In this document: positions 1 to 8,171 of the stretch, piece after piece
How positions within the stretch are numbered: position 1 is the stretch's first letter
Layout of the letters: the number at the start of each line of letters is the position of its first letter
Assembly: GCF_030272695.1 (NCBI RefSeq)
Contig: NZ_JARFYN010000045.1
Span: 1-57,390 of the forward strand
DNA from: Martinezella calliandrae
Lineage (GTDB): Bacteria; Pseudomonadota; Alphaproteobacteria; Rhizobiales; Rhizobiaceae
Direction of reading: 5' to 3'
Length of the DNA: 57,390 nucleotides
Position numbers and translations under genes: made by a program
The notes under the pieces: generated by a model
Databases searched by the model: none
What the model saw: only the letters and a program-made list of their open reading frames with translations
Told to the model about the DNA's origin: nothing

Positions 1-66
1 CGCGCTCATGTCGGTCAGCTATTTTAACTTAGATGAAAATTTATACCATCAAAGTGAAGGTAAGTC

Positions 67-366
67 ATGATGCAAATTTCGAACTATCCCGCCTCGAACA
101 GAAGCTCCAATATCACCGCCTGGATCCTTCAGGTTCTACTCGCTCTGGCTTTTGTTGCTGCGGCCGGAGCCAAATTGGCCTCGGTGCCGATGATGGTGGA
201 GAGTTTTGAGCAAATAGGATTGGGCCAGGCATTCCGTTATGTAACGGCAGCTGTGGAGATCATCGGCGCTCTTGCTTTATTAGCACCGCGCGTGAGCGCT
301 TTCAATCCAAAGCCGTTAGATCGTCACCACCGCCTAGTGAATACAACGAAGCTGTGCGGTCGTTAG
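67..366 (+). pseudogene. DoxX-like membrane protein, 3'-truncated
   Basis: The first 75 or so residues look like the N-terminal half of a DoxX-type small membrane protein: one hydrophobic helix (about residues 17-38) and a second (about 57-76) ending in the family-typical APRVSAF. After that the frame runs into polar, non-family sequence (NPKPLDRHHRLVN...) and stops at 99 residues, whereas DoxX proteins usually have about 120-140 residues and four helices. The break lies near position 303. Start ATG at 67 follows an AAGG-type ribosome site. Probably a truncated remnant created by a rearrangement next to grpE. Confidence 0.55.
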
Positions 367-375
367 CAAGCTTCC

Positions 376-1014
376 CTATTCGCTATCAAGCACCTTCTCG
401 GCCAGCTCGTTCACCGGGCCTGGCTCGACCTTCGACCCGGCGCCTGCCTCCGGCCCACCCTTGGCGACACCGACCATGGCCGGCCGCAGCACGCGATCGC
501 CGATCGAATAGCCTGGCTGCACCACCTGGACGACGGTGCCAGCCGGAACCTCCGGGTTAGGCACCTCGAACATCGCCTGGTGGAAGTTCGGGTCAAACTT
601 CTCGCCCTCCGGCGCAAGCTTCTTCACGCCGTGGCGTTCCAGCGCCAAAAGCATGGCGCGCTCGGTGAGATCGACGCCCTCGATCAGCGCCTTGAAGCCG
701 GCATCGCCGGAGGCCTCGGCCTCGGCCGGAATGGCATCGAGCGCGCGGCGCAGATTGTCCGACACCGACAGCATGTCGAGTGCGAAATTGGCCACCGCGT
801 AAGTGCGCGCATCATGCACGTCGCGCGTGGTGCGCCGCCGCAAATTTTCCATTTCGGCCGCGACGCGCAGCGCGCGGTCCTTCAGTTCCTCGTTTTCCTT
901 CAGCCGCCGCTCAAGCGCTTCGTGATCGCCGCCGCCAACTTCCGCACGCTCGCCGGAAGCCCGGGTGCCTTCCATATCTTCGGACGTGCGTTCGTCTTTT
1001 GCCTGGTCGCTCAT
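376..1014 (-). CDS. grpE: GrpE, nucleotide exchange factor of DnaK
   Basis: Cytoplasmic co-chaperone that releases ADP from DnaK. The 212-residue protein has the acidic, disordered N-terminus, a coiled-coil region (LKENEELKDRALRVAAEME), and the GrpE C-terminal beta domain with FDPNFHQAMFEVPNPEVP and the terminal GDRVLRPAMVGVAKG. Length matches rhizobial GrpE. The ATG at 1014 (MSDQAKDE) is chosen because the 33 codons upstream are not family-like. The wording of the conserved segments is closest to what I know of Mesorhizobium GrpE. The gene ends against the truncated DoxX gene on the other strand. Confidence 0.95.
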   Translation of the reverse strand: MSDQAKDERTSEDMEGTRASGERAEVGGGDHEALERRLKENEELKDRALRVAAEMENLRRRTTRDVHDARTYAVANFALDMLSVSDNLRRALDAIPAEAEASGDAGFKALIEGVDLTERAMLLALERHGVKKLAPEGEKFDPNFHQAMFEVPNPEVPAGTVVQVVQPGYSIGDRVLRPAMVGVAKGGPEAGAGSKVEPGPVNELAEKVLDSE

Positions 1015-1054
1015 CGCGTTTCCCGTCATTCGAATTGGTCTCGGTTTGCACCCG

Positions 1055-1083
1055 ACATCGAGGTTTGGAGGCCAAAAATCAAG
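1055..1083 (-). promoter_or_regulatory. possible RpoH-type promoter of grpE
   Basis: On the minus strand CTTGAT (1078-1083) is followed after 17 bases by CGATGT (1055-1060), about 40 bases before the grpE start. The -35 half resembles the alphaproteobacterial heat-shock sigma32 element CTTGAN; the -10 half is weak. Heat-shock control of grpE is known in the group, but this exact site is an inference. Confidence 0.35.
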
Positions 1084-1127
1084 GGGTAAGCGCTCGCGGC
1101 GGATGTCGGCCATCGTTCCAAGTTAGA

Positions 1128-1808
1128 CTAGGCAGTCCTAAAACCTCCGTGCCCCTGCAAGATCGGCAGCAACTCATGATGGTTGTTTATCATGTGGTCT
1201 GGATGCGCCGCCCGCAGGCGTGCCTCCGAAACAAATCCTCCGGTTATGGATACGCTTACAAGTCCGAGTTGGCGTGCGATTTCTGTTTCGACCGGCATAT
1301 CACCGATTATGAACGTTGACTCGGGTTTGATGTCGTTTTCCTGCATGTATAGTCGAAGCCGCTCTCCTTTGCTCATCGATTTGTATTGGGTGGTGCGACT
1401 TTCGAACGCCAGTACATCATTGATGTATTTGTCGATCCCGAGTCGTTGCAACTGGCAGCGCAGCGGGGCGACGATATGATTGCTTACGATGATGGCCAAC
1501 GCTGCTTCTCGACGCGCTAACTCCAAGATTGCGCGGGCACCCTCGCGTAGATCAGCCTTGCCCGCGAGTGGCTCATAGGTTTCGTGAAAGATAGCGCTAC
1601 CGTCGCGGTCCACAGCCGCAACATCGTCCTCCGACATTCCCAGCCTGCGGTAAAGAAGAGAAAATGGAACATCACAATGTTTGCGAAACGCATCTATGTT
1701 GATCGGTGCGTGACCAAACCGATTCAGGATGATGTTAGTCGTCTGAAGCACTGCGTAGGCATCATCAAGCAGTGTGCCATTCCAATCAAATACTAAAACT
1801 GGTTTCAT
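1128..1808 (-). CDS. HAD-superfamily phosphatase
   Basis: A 226-residue HAD hydrolase of the phosphoglycolate-phosphatase-like class. It carries motif I as DWNGTLLDD (residues 8-16, with nucleophile Asp8), motif II with IIVSN near residue 107, a lysine in KSMSKGER, and motif IV as IIGDMPVETE. The helical cap between motifs I and II (about residues 18-90) marks it as a C1-cap enzyme. The gene lies 9 bases downstream of the PurF-like gene and is almost certainly cotranscribed with it, so its substrate is probably a phosphorylated sugar or nucleotide intermediate made or used by that partner. The true substrate cannot be read from the sequence. Confidence 0.8.
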   Translation of the reverse strand: MKPVLVFDWNGTLLDDAYAVLQTTNIILNRFGHAPINIDAFRKHCDVPFSLLYRRLGMSEDDVAAVDRDGSAIFHETYEPLAGKADLREGARAILELARREAALAIIVSNHIVAPLRCQLQRLGIDKYINDVLAFESRTTQYKSMSKGERLRLYMQENDIKPESTFIIGDMPVETEIARQLGLVSVSITGGFVSEARLRAAHPDHMINNHHELLPILQGHGGFRTA

Positions 1809-1817
1809 GATCTGACC

Positions 1818-3407
1818 TCAAGCGTGGATTGGTTCCGAATCGGGAAGATCGGCCATTAGTTGACGCAGATTTCTGTCCGCTCGCTTCTGTCCCGCACCGG
1901 TTGGCATTTCAAGCGTAAACGGCGACAAATCGAAGCCGTCCGGCCGGCAAGGCAGCAGCGATACCAGAACTGGGAATGGCAAATATGTTACCGTGGCTGC
2001 TTTGATGGACGCTGCAGTACTACTCTCGATCGTTTCGAGGGCCTCCGGCTCCATCTTGTGAAAGCGCAGGGTTCTCGAGCGCTGCTCGGGGGGCAATTTT
2101 TTCCACACACGCCAGAATACCAACTCTTCGAGTGTTTCAATGCCGAGGCCGTAGTAGTTCGGACTGACGATAGGCGGTGAGCCAATCGCCCAATGTACAG
2201 CCGTGGCACCGGCGGCGAGCAGCATACGTATTACAGCCTGACTGGTGTCGCCACGAATGAGCGCCTCATCTACGATTACTATAGTTCGTTCCGTCAGCTC
2301 AGTTTGCGAGAGCCGATACTTCTCAGCGATACGTGCCTTCCGCTGACTGGCAGCTCCAATAAGAGTTCGCTGAGTGAATTGTGTCGCGACGACTTCCCGG
2401 CGCTCGGCTAACACACCGCTTTCAGCGAGAGCTGCGAACAGCCCGTCAGCATATGGCCCTCCTGTGTGCGGCATAGAGGAAACGATTGCGGGCGCACTGC
2501 ATTTTTCTTTTTGTAGTCGCTGCGCAAGCAAGTGACCGAGGGCGAGCCCGATGTTGTAGCGAGTTTGGAAATGTGATTGTCCTTCGATCGATGAATCCGG
2601 ATTCCCTAGATAGAGGGCTTCGTAGGCGCAGAGTCTGGCTTTGTATGGCCCGCCGCTCAGGGAATGATCAGCCCAGGATCCGGTTTTTCCGTCGATATTA
2701 ATGATGTGGCCGGGTAAAAGTTGCCTAAGCTCCCCCTTTAGACCCGCAAACGCGCAGTTTTCTGACGCAAAGAGAAAGGATCCATCGTCCAATTGCATAA
2801 TTTCCAAGGGCCGCAAACCAGGCCGATTGCGATATGCAATCAGATTTCCCTCCCCGTCCAGGAGAAGTAATGTTATCGCACCATCGATACGGTGATCGAT
2901 GTCACGAAAGGTGTTTTCGTAGTCGGTGGGCGCGCCGTACAGCTGACCGTCTCGATTAAATGACCGGTCAATCAAGTTGAGCAAGAGCTCAGCATCCGTG
3001 TCGTCGGCTGGCATGTGACCTTCGGCAAGCAACTCCGCCCTGAGTTTGCCGCCGTTCACCAATGCTCCATCTAAAGCGATGGCTATGGGGCGGCTGGTGC
3101 CGGGCTTCTTTGGAGTTGATTCAACCTCACCAAAATCGTTGGGTCGGTCACCCCGGCTATGGAGATTGGCGATTGCCACATGCGGCCTAAATGCAGGATC
3201 CCGTTCATAGTGCTGAAAACATAGAGAATCGTACGATGATTGAGGTGCTTTCGAATATCGAAGTCCGTCTTTTTGCATGAAAGCGGCAATAGTAATCTCC
3301 GCCTGTCCGCGATGTGAAAGTTTCGGAACCATTTGCTTGAGCCGATCAAAGGCCGTTACCGTTAAGTCGGTCGAAGGGGGTAGGAATGCAGCCGCAATAC
3401 CTGACAT
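1818..3407 (-). CDS. PurF-like amidophosphoribosyltransferase homologue without the glutaminase cysteine
   Basis: A 529-residue protein with the two-domain plan of amidophosphoribosyltransferase: N-terminal class II glutaminase fold (about 1-240, with LSHRGQ, NLHSRGDRPNDFG, DTDAELLLN and YRNRPGLRPL) and C-terminal PRTase fold (about 260-470) with the PRPP loop TIVIVDEALIRGDTS. Normal PurF begins Met-Cys-Gly-Ile, and the cysteine becomes the N-terminal nucleophile; here the start reads Met-Ser-Gly-Ile. The PRPP loop has DE in place of the usual DD. It is therefore probably not the housekeeping purF but a paralogue using ammonia, or one with a changed role. Its partner is the HAD phosphatase just downstream. 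Confidence 0.8.
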   Translation of the reverse strand: MSGIAAAFLPPSTDLTVTAFDRLKQMVPKLSHRGQAEITIAAFMQKDGLRYSKAPQSSYDSLCFQHYERDPAFRPHVAIANLHSRGDRPNDFGEVESTPKKPGTSRPIAIALDGALVNGGKLRAELLAEGHMPADDTDAELLLNLIDRSFNRDGQLYGAPTDYENTFRDIDHRIDGAITLLLLDGEGNLIAYRNRPGLRPLEIMQLDDGSFLFASENCAFAGLKGELRQLLPGHIINIDGKTGSWADHSLSGGPYKARLCAYEALYLGNPDSSIEGQSHFQTRYNIGLALGHLLAQRLQKEKCSAPAIVSSMPHTGGPYADGLFAALAESGVLAERREVVATQFTQRTLIGAASQRKARIAEKYRLSQTELTERTIVIVDEALIRGDTSQAVIRMLLAAGATAVHWAIGSPPIVSPNYYGLGIETLEELVFWRVWKKLPPEQRSRTLRFHKMEPEALETIESSTAASIKAATVTYLPFPVLVSLLPCRPDGFDLSPFTLEMPTGAGQKRADRNLRQLMADLPDSEPIHA

Positions 3408-4129
3408 AAATCACTTCTTCTCTTAACAATGTCCAGCGCTCATCACAGCCCATCTTTCCAGTGGCCGAAGCGTGAAGAATGGTGCCAGCCTTCGTAAAGC
3501 AAACACCGTGCCAGCCCCTGAAATCTCGGCTCGCCCGACCAGGGCGCGACTCCCGAAGCTCCGCACATCCAACGCTTTGTCTTGCGTAGTCCGACACCTG
3601 ATATGAGTGTTCGAAGCTGCACAACGGCTTGATGAAGCAGGGGCGGCTCGTCTTGCCCATCGCCGCGCCGCAAGGTTCGTCAATCGTGATTTCCACGCTT
3701 CGGCGCCCAATGAGAGGCGGCTCACCGAAGCAGCGGAATGGCGAGTTGGTCAAGAAGCTCCGAACCGCATAGGATTTGCCGGAGGCTCCAACTTTTGCGA
3801 AAGTGGGGCCATTCCGAGCAAGACACGAACAAATTTCCCCCTAAAGTCTGCAACCATGCCGTCCGTATGGTGCTGGGTTAAGATTCCGCGCTGTGCGTTC
3901 AAAGAAGCGGCGCGATCGCTCTGGCTGAACGACACGACGATGGAATTAAGCCGTGAGCATGGCGATCGCATCGCGCCGACGCAGCTCGGAACCGGCATAT
4001 CGCCGCCGTGACTTTCGAGGGCTTCCGCATAAGGGACACCTTCCATCAGCCAGCTCCTACCCTCGAGCATCGGGTGGACGCACCGATGCGGTTGATGCAA
4101 TCATCGTCAGTGGGCGATTGGTGACCGAA
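3408..4129. other. no recognisable gene
   Basis: About 720 bases between the start of the PurF-like gene and the hairpins downstream of the flavoprotein gene. Open frames exist on both strands (for example 3750-4100 minus) but none has recognisable domains or a convincing ribosome site. The promoter of the PurF-like/HAD unit must lie in the part next to 3408, but I could not identify it. Confidence 0.5.
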
Positions 4130-4160
4130 GTTGACCCCGTAGAAGAACTACGGGGTCAAC
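4130..4160. terminator. perfect 13-bp hairpin, probable transcript end
   Basis: GTTGACCCCGTAG (4130-4142) and CTACGGGGTCAAC (4148-4160) form a perfect 13-base-pair stem with a 5-base loop. It lies about 75 bases past the stop of the flavoprotein gene, so it may end that transcript. There is no long T run on either side, so an mRNA-stabilising 3' hairpin is equally possible. Confidence 0.5.
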
Positions 4161-4162
4161 TG

Positions 4163-4206
4163 CTCTGCACGGGGCTTGGGAGGTCCCTGCGGGTACCTGT
4201 GCAGAG
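4163..4206. other. second, imperfect hairpin in tandem
   Basis: CTCTGCACGGG (4163-4173) can pair with CCTGTGCAGAG (4196-4206) with one mismatch. The loop contains a smaller GGGA/TCCC pairing. It directly adjoins the 13-bp hairpin, giving two stacked stem-loops between the flavoprotein gene and the PurF upstream region. Confidence 0.4.
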
Positions 4207-4235
4207 GCTTAATCGTCACTTTCGATATTTGACGC

Positions 4236-5972
4236 TCACGTGGGGGCGTTCATTGCTAATGTGCGGGCGGCCCGGTAAGCGAAAACGATTCCCGGACCGA
4301 TGGTAATGCCCGCTCCGGGATAAAGGCCACGCATAAGGGATGTCGCATCGTTGCCACACGCGTAGAGCCCTCGAATTGGAACGCCCTCAGCATTCAGAAC
4401 CCGACCCGAAGTGTCGGTCGCAAGCCCGGTCGCGGTTCCGAGGGTCGCCGCTACGATACGCAGCGCGACGAACGGACCCTTGCTTATCGTACCGAGATTC
4501 GGGTTGGGCTTTCCAACCGATGGATCACCCAGCATACGGTTGAAAGCGGCCTCTCCGCGTTGAAAGTAGGGATCAACACCTCTTTCTGAATGAATGTTGT
4601 GCTCAGACACGGTCCTTTCCAGCTCAGATGGATCCACCCCAATCTTCCGCGCAAGGTCAGCAATCGTTGCTGCGACCTGGATATAATTTACACGCTCGTA
4701 AGATCTTGTTCCGAGCGTCCATGGCCACGGAAGAAGGTGGCCCATGCCTCGCTTCCTCAAGAACTCGTGGTCACAAACGAAATAGAACCGTTTGTCCACC
4801 GGGTAACCGTTCTGGAACATCGCAAGGCAGATGTCGTGATAGGAATTGGATTCATTCACGAAACGTCGCGCGTTCGGACCGATCGCAATGACGCCAGGCC
4901 GTCCGCGGTCTAGCCATCCATACGGAACAGTCTGCGTTTGACCCTTTTTGCCATGCAGTAATGAAACCGGCGTCCAGAAGCCGGCGCTCGCGACATTGTT
5001 GTCGATAGCACCGCCCAGTTCCGTCGCAAGCTTGATCCCGTCACCGGTCGCATCTGGATGTGCAAGAGTATCATCGTGCTGGTGCGCACCGCTGAGCGCC
5101 GCTCGCAGCTTGGCGTCTCGTGCAAATCCGCCTGTTGCCAGGACGACGCCGCGTTTAGCCTTAACGCGGAGGTCGCGACCATCGCGCCTGATAACAACGC
5201 CGGTAACACGGTCGTTCTCCATGATGAGGCGAACCAATGGCGCTTGTGTCCAGATGTCGACCTTGCGCTTGCGAAGGCTGGTTATAAAACGGGCAATAAG
5301 CGCATTGCCGCCGCTCAGCTCAGTGCCGCGCCGATAGCGTAGCCGGTCTCGAGCATAACGGCCGACGCGGCCGAGCACATGCCGCATCGAGTCTAGCGAC
5401 TTGAGCGGATTAAGGAACTTCCCGACCTCGCCGGAGGATATCATCATGCCACCGAGAACGACGCGGATAGGATCTCCAACCAGGTCGAAATCCTTGCCAA
5501 GCAAGCGGCCGTCGTAGGGAGCCGGACTCAATGCTCTTCCTGAATCGACACCGCCCACCTGGCTTGAGTGGTAGTCGGGGGCCGACGCAAGCGTGAACTT
5601 CACATCCGTCCCCTTCTCGATTTCGGAAAGCGCCCGCGGACCATCGGTCAGATACGCATCGACGAAATCATTGCGGTAGTAGTTTCCGAGCTCGTTCTTG
5701 AGATAAGTTCGGGCATTTTCAATGCTGTCCTCGACTTTCGCTGCCACGGCTTGCGGCGAATAAGGAACCCAGATCATGCCGTTAGAGAGCGCAGTGGTTC
5801 CGCCCATTTTCGGCGACTTTTCGCAGACAAGGACCTTCAAACCGGCCTGAGCGGCAAACAGAGCAGCGGACAGGCCAGCAGCGCCACTTCCGACGGAAAT
5901 GACGTCGTAGACCGCGTCCCATTCGGGGCTGACCGATTGTACAGAGGATACAGGAGTGGCGATGATGGACAT
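4236..5972 (-). CDS. FAD-dependent oxidoreductase of the KstD / fumarate reductase flavoprotein family
   Basis: A 578-residue flavoprotein. The FAD dinucleotide-binding motif is GSGAAGLSAA (residues 28-37), followed by CEKSPKMGGTTALSNG. A second FAD segment near the C-terminus reads RGLYACGND...LYPGAGITIGPGIVFAYRA, typical of 3-oxosteroid 1-dehydrogenase and related dehydrogenases. Family members oxidise ketosteroids or reduce enoates. Here the neighbours are a PEP-hydrolase-type TIM barrel and a Tm-1 protein rather than steroid genes, so the substrate is more likely a small keto compound. It starts 36 bases after the TIM-barrel gene stops, and the three genes probably form one operon. Confidence 0.85.
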   Translation of the reverse strand: MSIIATPVSSVQSVSPEWDAVYDVISVGSGAAGLSAALFAAQAGLKVLVCEKSPKMGGTTALSNGMIWVPYSPQAVAAKVEDSIENARTYLKNELGNYYRNDFVDAYLTDGPRALSEIEKGTDVKFTLASAPDYHSSQVGGVDSGRALSPAPYDGRLLGKDFDLVGDPIRVVLGGMMISSGEVGKFLNPLKSLDSMRHVLGRVGRYARDRLRYRRGTELSGGNALIARFITSLRKRKVDIWTQAPLVRLIMENDRVTGVVIRRDGRDLRVKAKRGVVLATGGFARDAKLRAALSGAHQHDDTLAHPDATGDGIKLATELGGAIDNNVASAGFWTPVSLLHGKKGQTQTVPYGWLDRGRPGVIAIGPNARRFVNESNSYHDICLAMFQNGYPVDKRFYFVCDHEFLRKRGMGHLLPWPWTLGTRSYERVNYIQVAATIADLARKIGVDPSELERTVSEHNIHSERGVDPYFQRGEAAFNRMLGDPSVGKPNPNLGTISKGPFVALRIVAATLGTATGLATDTSGRVLNAEGVPIRGLYACGNDATSLMRGLYPGAGITIGPGIVFAYRAARTLAMNAPT

Positions 5973-6008
5973 CTTTTATCTCGGAATACGACTTGATTGG
6001 AGTGAAGA

Positions 6009-6836
6009 TCAGGAACGAATTATCGGCACGGCCTTGAAGGCCTTCGCAACCGTCTGTACCGCTCTTTCGATCGGTATCCGCTCGATGGATGAGGCGCCGA
6101 CGAAGCCGACGCAATCCGTTGACCGATAAACCTCGGCCGTATCCGCGGGCTCGGCGATTGCTCCCCCATGCGCAAGCAGGATGACATCCGGCCGAACCGC
6201 CCTGGCCGCATCGTTGATCCTGTTGATCTTCAATATGGCTTCCTGGATGGCTTGGCCCTCCTCGTGGCCGGCAAGCCCGCCACGCGTCGCTCCAACATGA
6301 GCCACGATGCAATCCGCTCCTGCATCAGTCATCGCCGCGGCGTCATCCGCAGAGGCAACATAAGCCAAAGAAAAGATGTTCTTCTTGCGTGCCAGCGCAA
6401 TCATCTCGACCTCCCGGTCAAAGCCCAGGCCCACGCGACCGCGACGGTCGCGCCATCTGTCTCCCATGGTCGAAATCGTCGGATAGTTGATGACGCCGGA
6501 GTACCCCGCCGCCCAGAACTGATCCAGAAGCCTGTCGAGGTCGAGGCGTATTGGGTCCCATGCCTCGATGCCGCCAACCACAGGGACAGTCGAGACGACA
6601 TTGCGTATCTCCGCGGCCATCTCGATCGTACGTGCGTTGGAATCGCCGATCCGGCTGGTAGGAAGTCCCATCAGCCGCGACAAGCCGGTACTGTAGACAA
6701 CCAGCATATCAGCTCCACCAAGAGCGGCACACTTGGCAACGAGACCGCAGCTGCTGCCAGCGGCAAGAATGGGATTTCCTTTTGACGTCTGTTCGCTGAT
6801 CGCAGCCAGGATTTCCGAACGCTCAAACATTTTCAT
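6009..6836 (-). CDS. phosphoenolpyruvate hydrolase / TIM-barrel family protein
   Basis: A 275-residue protein of the PEP-hydrolase-type TIM-barrel family (Pfam family usually called PEP_hydrolase or TIM-barrel signal transduction). Recognisable segments are GSSCGLVAKCAALGGADML, VVYSTGLSRL, IGDSNA, YSGVINYPTI, ADCIVAHVG, LLAHGGAI and CVGFVGASSIERIP. The family is related to isocitrate-lyase-like barrels, but its physiological reaction is poorly defined. The start overlaps the stop of the Tm-1-like gene by 14 bases, a pairing that I know recurs in bacteria and as fused proteins in fungi. This indicates a joint reaction or complex. Confidence 0.85.
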   Translation of the reverse strand: MKMFERSEILAAISEQTSKGNPILAAGSSCGLVAKCAALGGADMLVVYSTGLSRLMGLPTSRIGDSNARTIEMAAEIRNVVSTVPVVGGIEAWDPIRLDLDRLLDQFWAAGYSGVINYPTISTMGDRWRDRRGRVGLGFDREVEMIALARKKNIFSLAYVASADDAAAMTDAGADCIVAHVGATRGGLAGHEEGQAIQEAILKINRINDAARAVRPDVILLAHGGAIAEPADTAEVYRSTDCVGFVGASSIERIPIERAVQTVAKAFKAVPIIRS

Positions 6837-8007
6837 CGGGGACGACCTCTTCTTCGATGTTTTGAAGAATCCAGCCGACCGCGGCCGCCGCGAATGCTGG
6901 ATCGTTGATGTGACAGGGAATTTCCTGGACGATGACCGAAGGAGGCAACGTGCTTCTCAGCCCTGATAGCCAGGCTGCATTTGCCTCGGGATCGTAAAAG
7001 ACCGCGCCATGGCGATCATAGTCGGAGACCCCTTCAGAGGGCCAAAGGACACAAGCGACTCCTTTTGCTGCAGCGAGCTTCAGCCCGGTGCGGCGACCGA
7101 TTTCGAAGGTCTCCGCCGGCGTCGTCCGCATCAACGTTGTGTAGGGTGTATGCGAGTAGAATTTTCTTTTCGAGAACCGTTCCGGCACACTGGAGGCAAT
7201 ACCGAAGTTCACCATGTCGACGGCGCCGGGTGCGATCAGTTGCGGAATGCCTCTGCGACCGGCTGCCGTTAGACGATCCGGGCCTGCGCTTGCCATACCA
7301 CCGGAGAGATCATCCGCGAGTTCCGTCGTCGTCAGGTCGAGAACCGCATCGAATTCACCCGCATCGATCAACGCTTCCATCTTTCGGCCACCAGAGCCGT
7401 TCGCGGGAAAGACGATCGCCTCAATGTTTTTCTCGGATAGAAGACGCACGCACTGATTTACTGCTGGCGTTGTTACTCCGAATGCCGTGATCGCGACTAT
7501 TTCTCGCCGCTCGTGGCCGTGCGGCTTGTATTGCATGGCCGCGATCGCGTGTGCGGCGTTGGTCAGGATCCTTGCAGTGAAGCCATTAACACCGAAAAGA
7601 TCGACAAGGGTGGGATACAGAAGGATGTCGCTTTTGGCAGCGAGTTCGGCAAGCAGCGCCGGCCGTGCGCTTGAAACAAGAAGCTTGGGGAAGCCGAAGG
7701 GAAGATCGGCGACCACTTCACCGAATACTCCGCTTCCTTTCCCGCCAGCAATACCGATTACCGCCGATATGCGACCCTCTGCGAAAAGCACGTTAACGGA
7801 AGCGCAGGCGCGGCGGCCGATATCGGCAAGGAGTGCCGCCGGGTCCGCCGACCTTGTGGCGGCGACGCTGGATGTACCGACATCGACCGACACGACGCCC
7901 CTGCCGCTGGCGCGTATGATATCCGACACGTAAGATGCTTCTGCCTGCTTGGTATCCATGGTCGCGACGATCGCCACCGCGTCCTTTCCGCGCTTTGACT
8001 GGCTCAC
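6823..8007 (-). CDS. Tm-1-like ATP-binding domain protein (UPF0261)
   Basis: About 394 residues matching the UPF0261/Tm-1 family: N-terminal VAIVATMDTKQAEASYV, GIAGGKGSGVF, PTLVDLFGVN, FPANGSGGRKMEALI, IAPGAVDMVNFG and a C-terminal DPEANAAWL segment. The plant relative Tm-1 is a virus resistance protein; bacterial members are found with TIM-barrel partners in catabolic operons. I favour the GTG at 8007, which overlaps the stop of an 18-codon leader frame (8004-8060) preceded by a strong GGGAGGG site. The in-frame ATG at 8049 is an alternative but has no clear ribosome site. Last two-thirds of the operon: TIM barrel and flavoprotein. Confidence 0.85.
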   Translation of the reverse strand: MSQSKRGKDAVAIVATMDTKQAEASYVSDIIRASGRGVVSVDVGTSSVAATRSADPAALLADIGRRACASVNVLFAEGRISAVIGIAGGKGSGVFGEVVADLPFGFPKLLVSSARPALLAELAAKSDILLYPTLVDLFGVNGFTARILTNAAHAIAAMQYKPHGHERREIVAITAFGVTTPAVNQCVRLLSEKNIEAIVFPANGSGGRKMEALIDAGEFDAVLDLTTTELADDLSGGMASAGPDRLTAAGRRGIPQLIAPGAVDMVNFGIASSVPERFSKRKFYSHTPYTTLMRTTPAETFEIGRRTGLKLAAAKGVACVLWPSEGVSDYDRHGAVFYDPEANAAWLSGLRSTLPPSVIVQEIPCHINDPAFAAAAVGWILQNIEEEVVPDENV

Positions 8008-8060
8008 GACGCTTTCCCCCGTTGGCACTGAATGGGCGCCGTTCGGCATACACGTTTCAT
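8004..8060 (-). CDS. possible 18-codon leader peptide before the Tm-1 gene
   Basis: An ATG at 8060 sits 5 bases after GGGAGGG (8066-8072, minus strand), the best ribosome site in this intergenic region. The frame encodes 18 residues (MKRVCRTAPIQCQRGKAS) and its TGA overlaps the GTG at 8007 as GTGA. This geometry suggests translational coupling of the leader to the Tm-1 gene. Conservation cannot be judged from one sequence. Confidence 0.3.
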   Translation of the reverse strand: MKRVCRTAPIQCQRGKAS

Positions 8061-8154
8061 AACCGCCCTCCCTTGTGCGCGCTCGTGCTTTGAGCGATTT
8101 TGAGCCAGTTTTAGAAGAGACGGTCGCCGTGCCAAATCGCGCGCCACACGAGAG

Positions 8155-8171
8155 TTGGGTAAAAATGGGTA
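8155..8171. promoter_or_regulatory. putative operator, direct repeat TGGGTA
   Basis: TTGGGTAAAAATGGGTA contains two TGGGTA units 10 bases apart. An almost identical block occurs at 17641-17657, upstream of the binding-protein gene. Here it lies 106-150 bases upstream of the Tm-1 start and also covers a possible start codon of the opposite TIM-barrel gene. The likely binding protein is the locus regulator (8791-10503). Confidence 0.5.

Noticed and set aside
3346..4306. Several 100-135 codon frames on both strands upstream of the PurF-like gene
   Set aside because: None shows conserved domains, a good ribosome site or consistent composition.
8125..8140. TGGCACG on the minus strand, like a sigma-54 -24 box, upstream of the Tm-1 gene
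   Set aside because: The matching -12 TTGC is absent (CCGT in its place), and the regulator lacks the GAFTGA loop.
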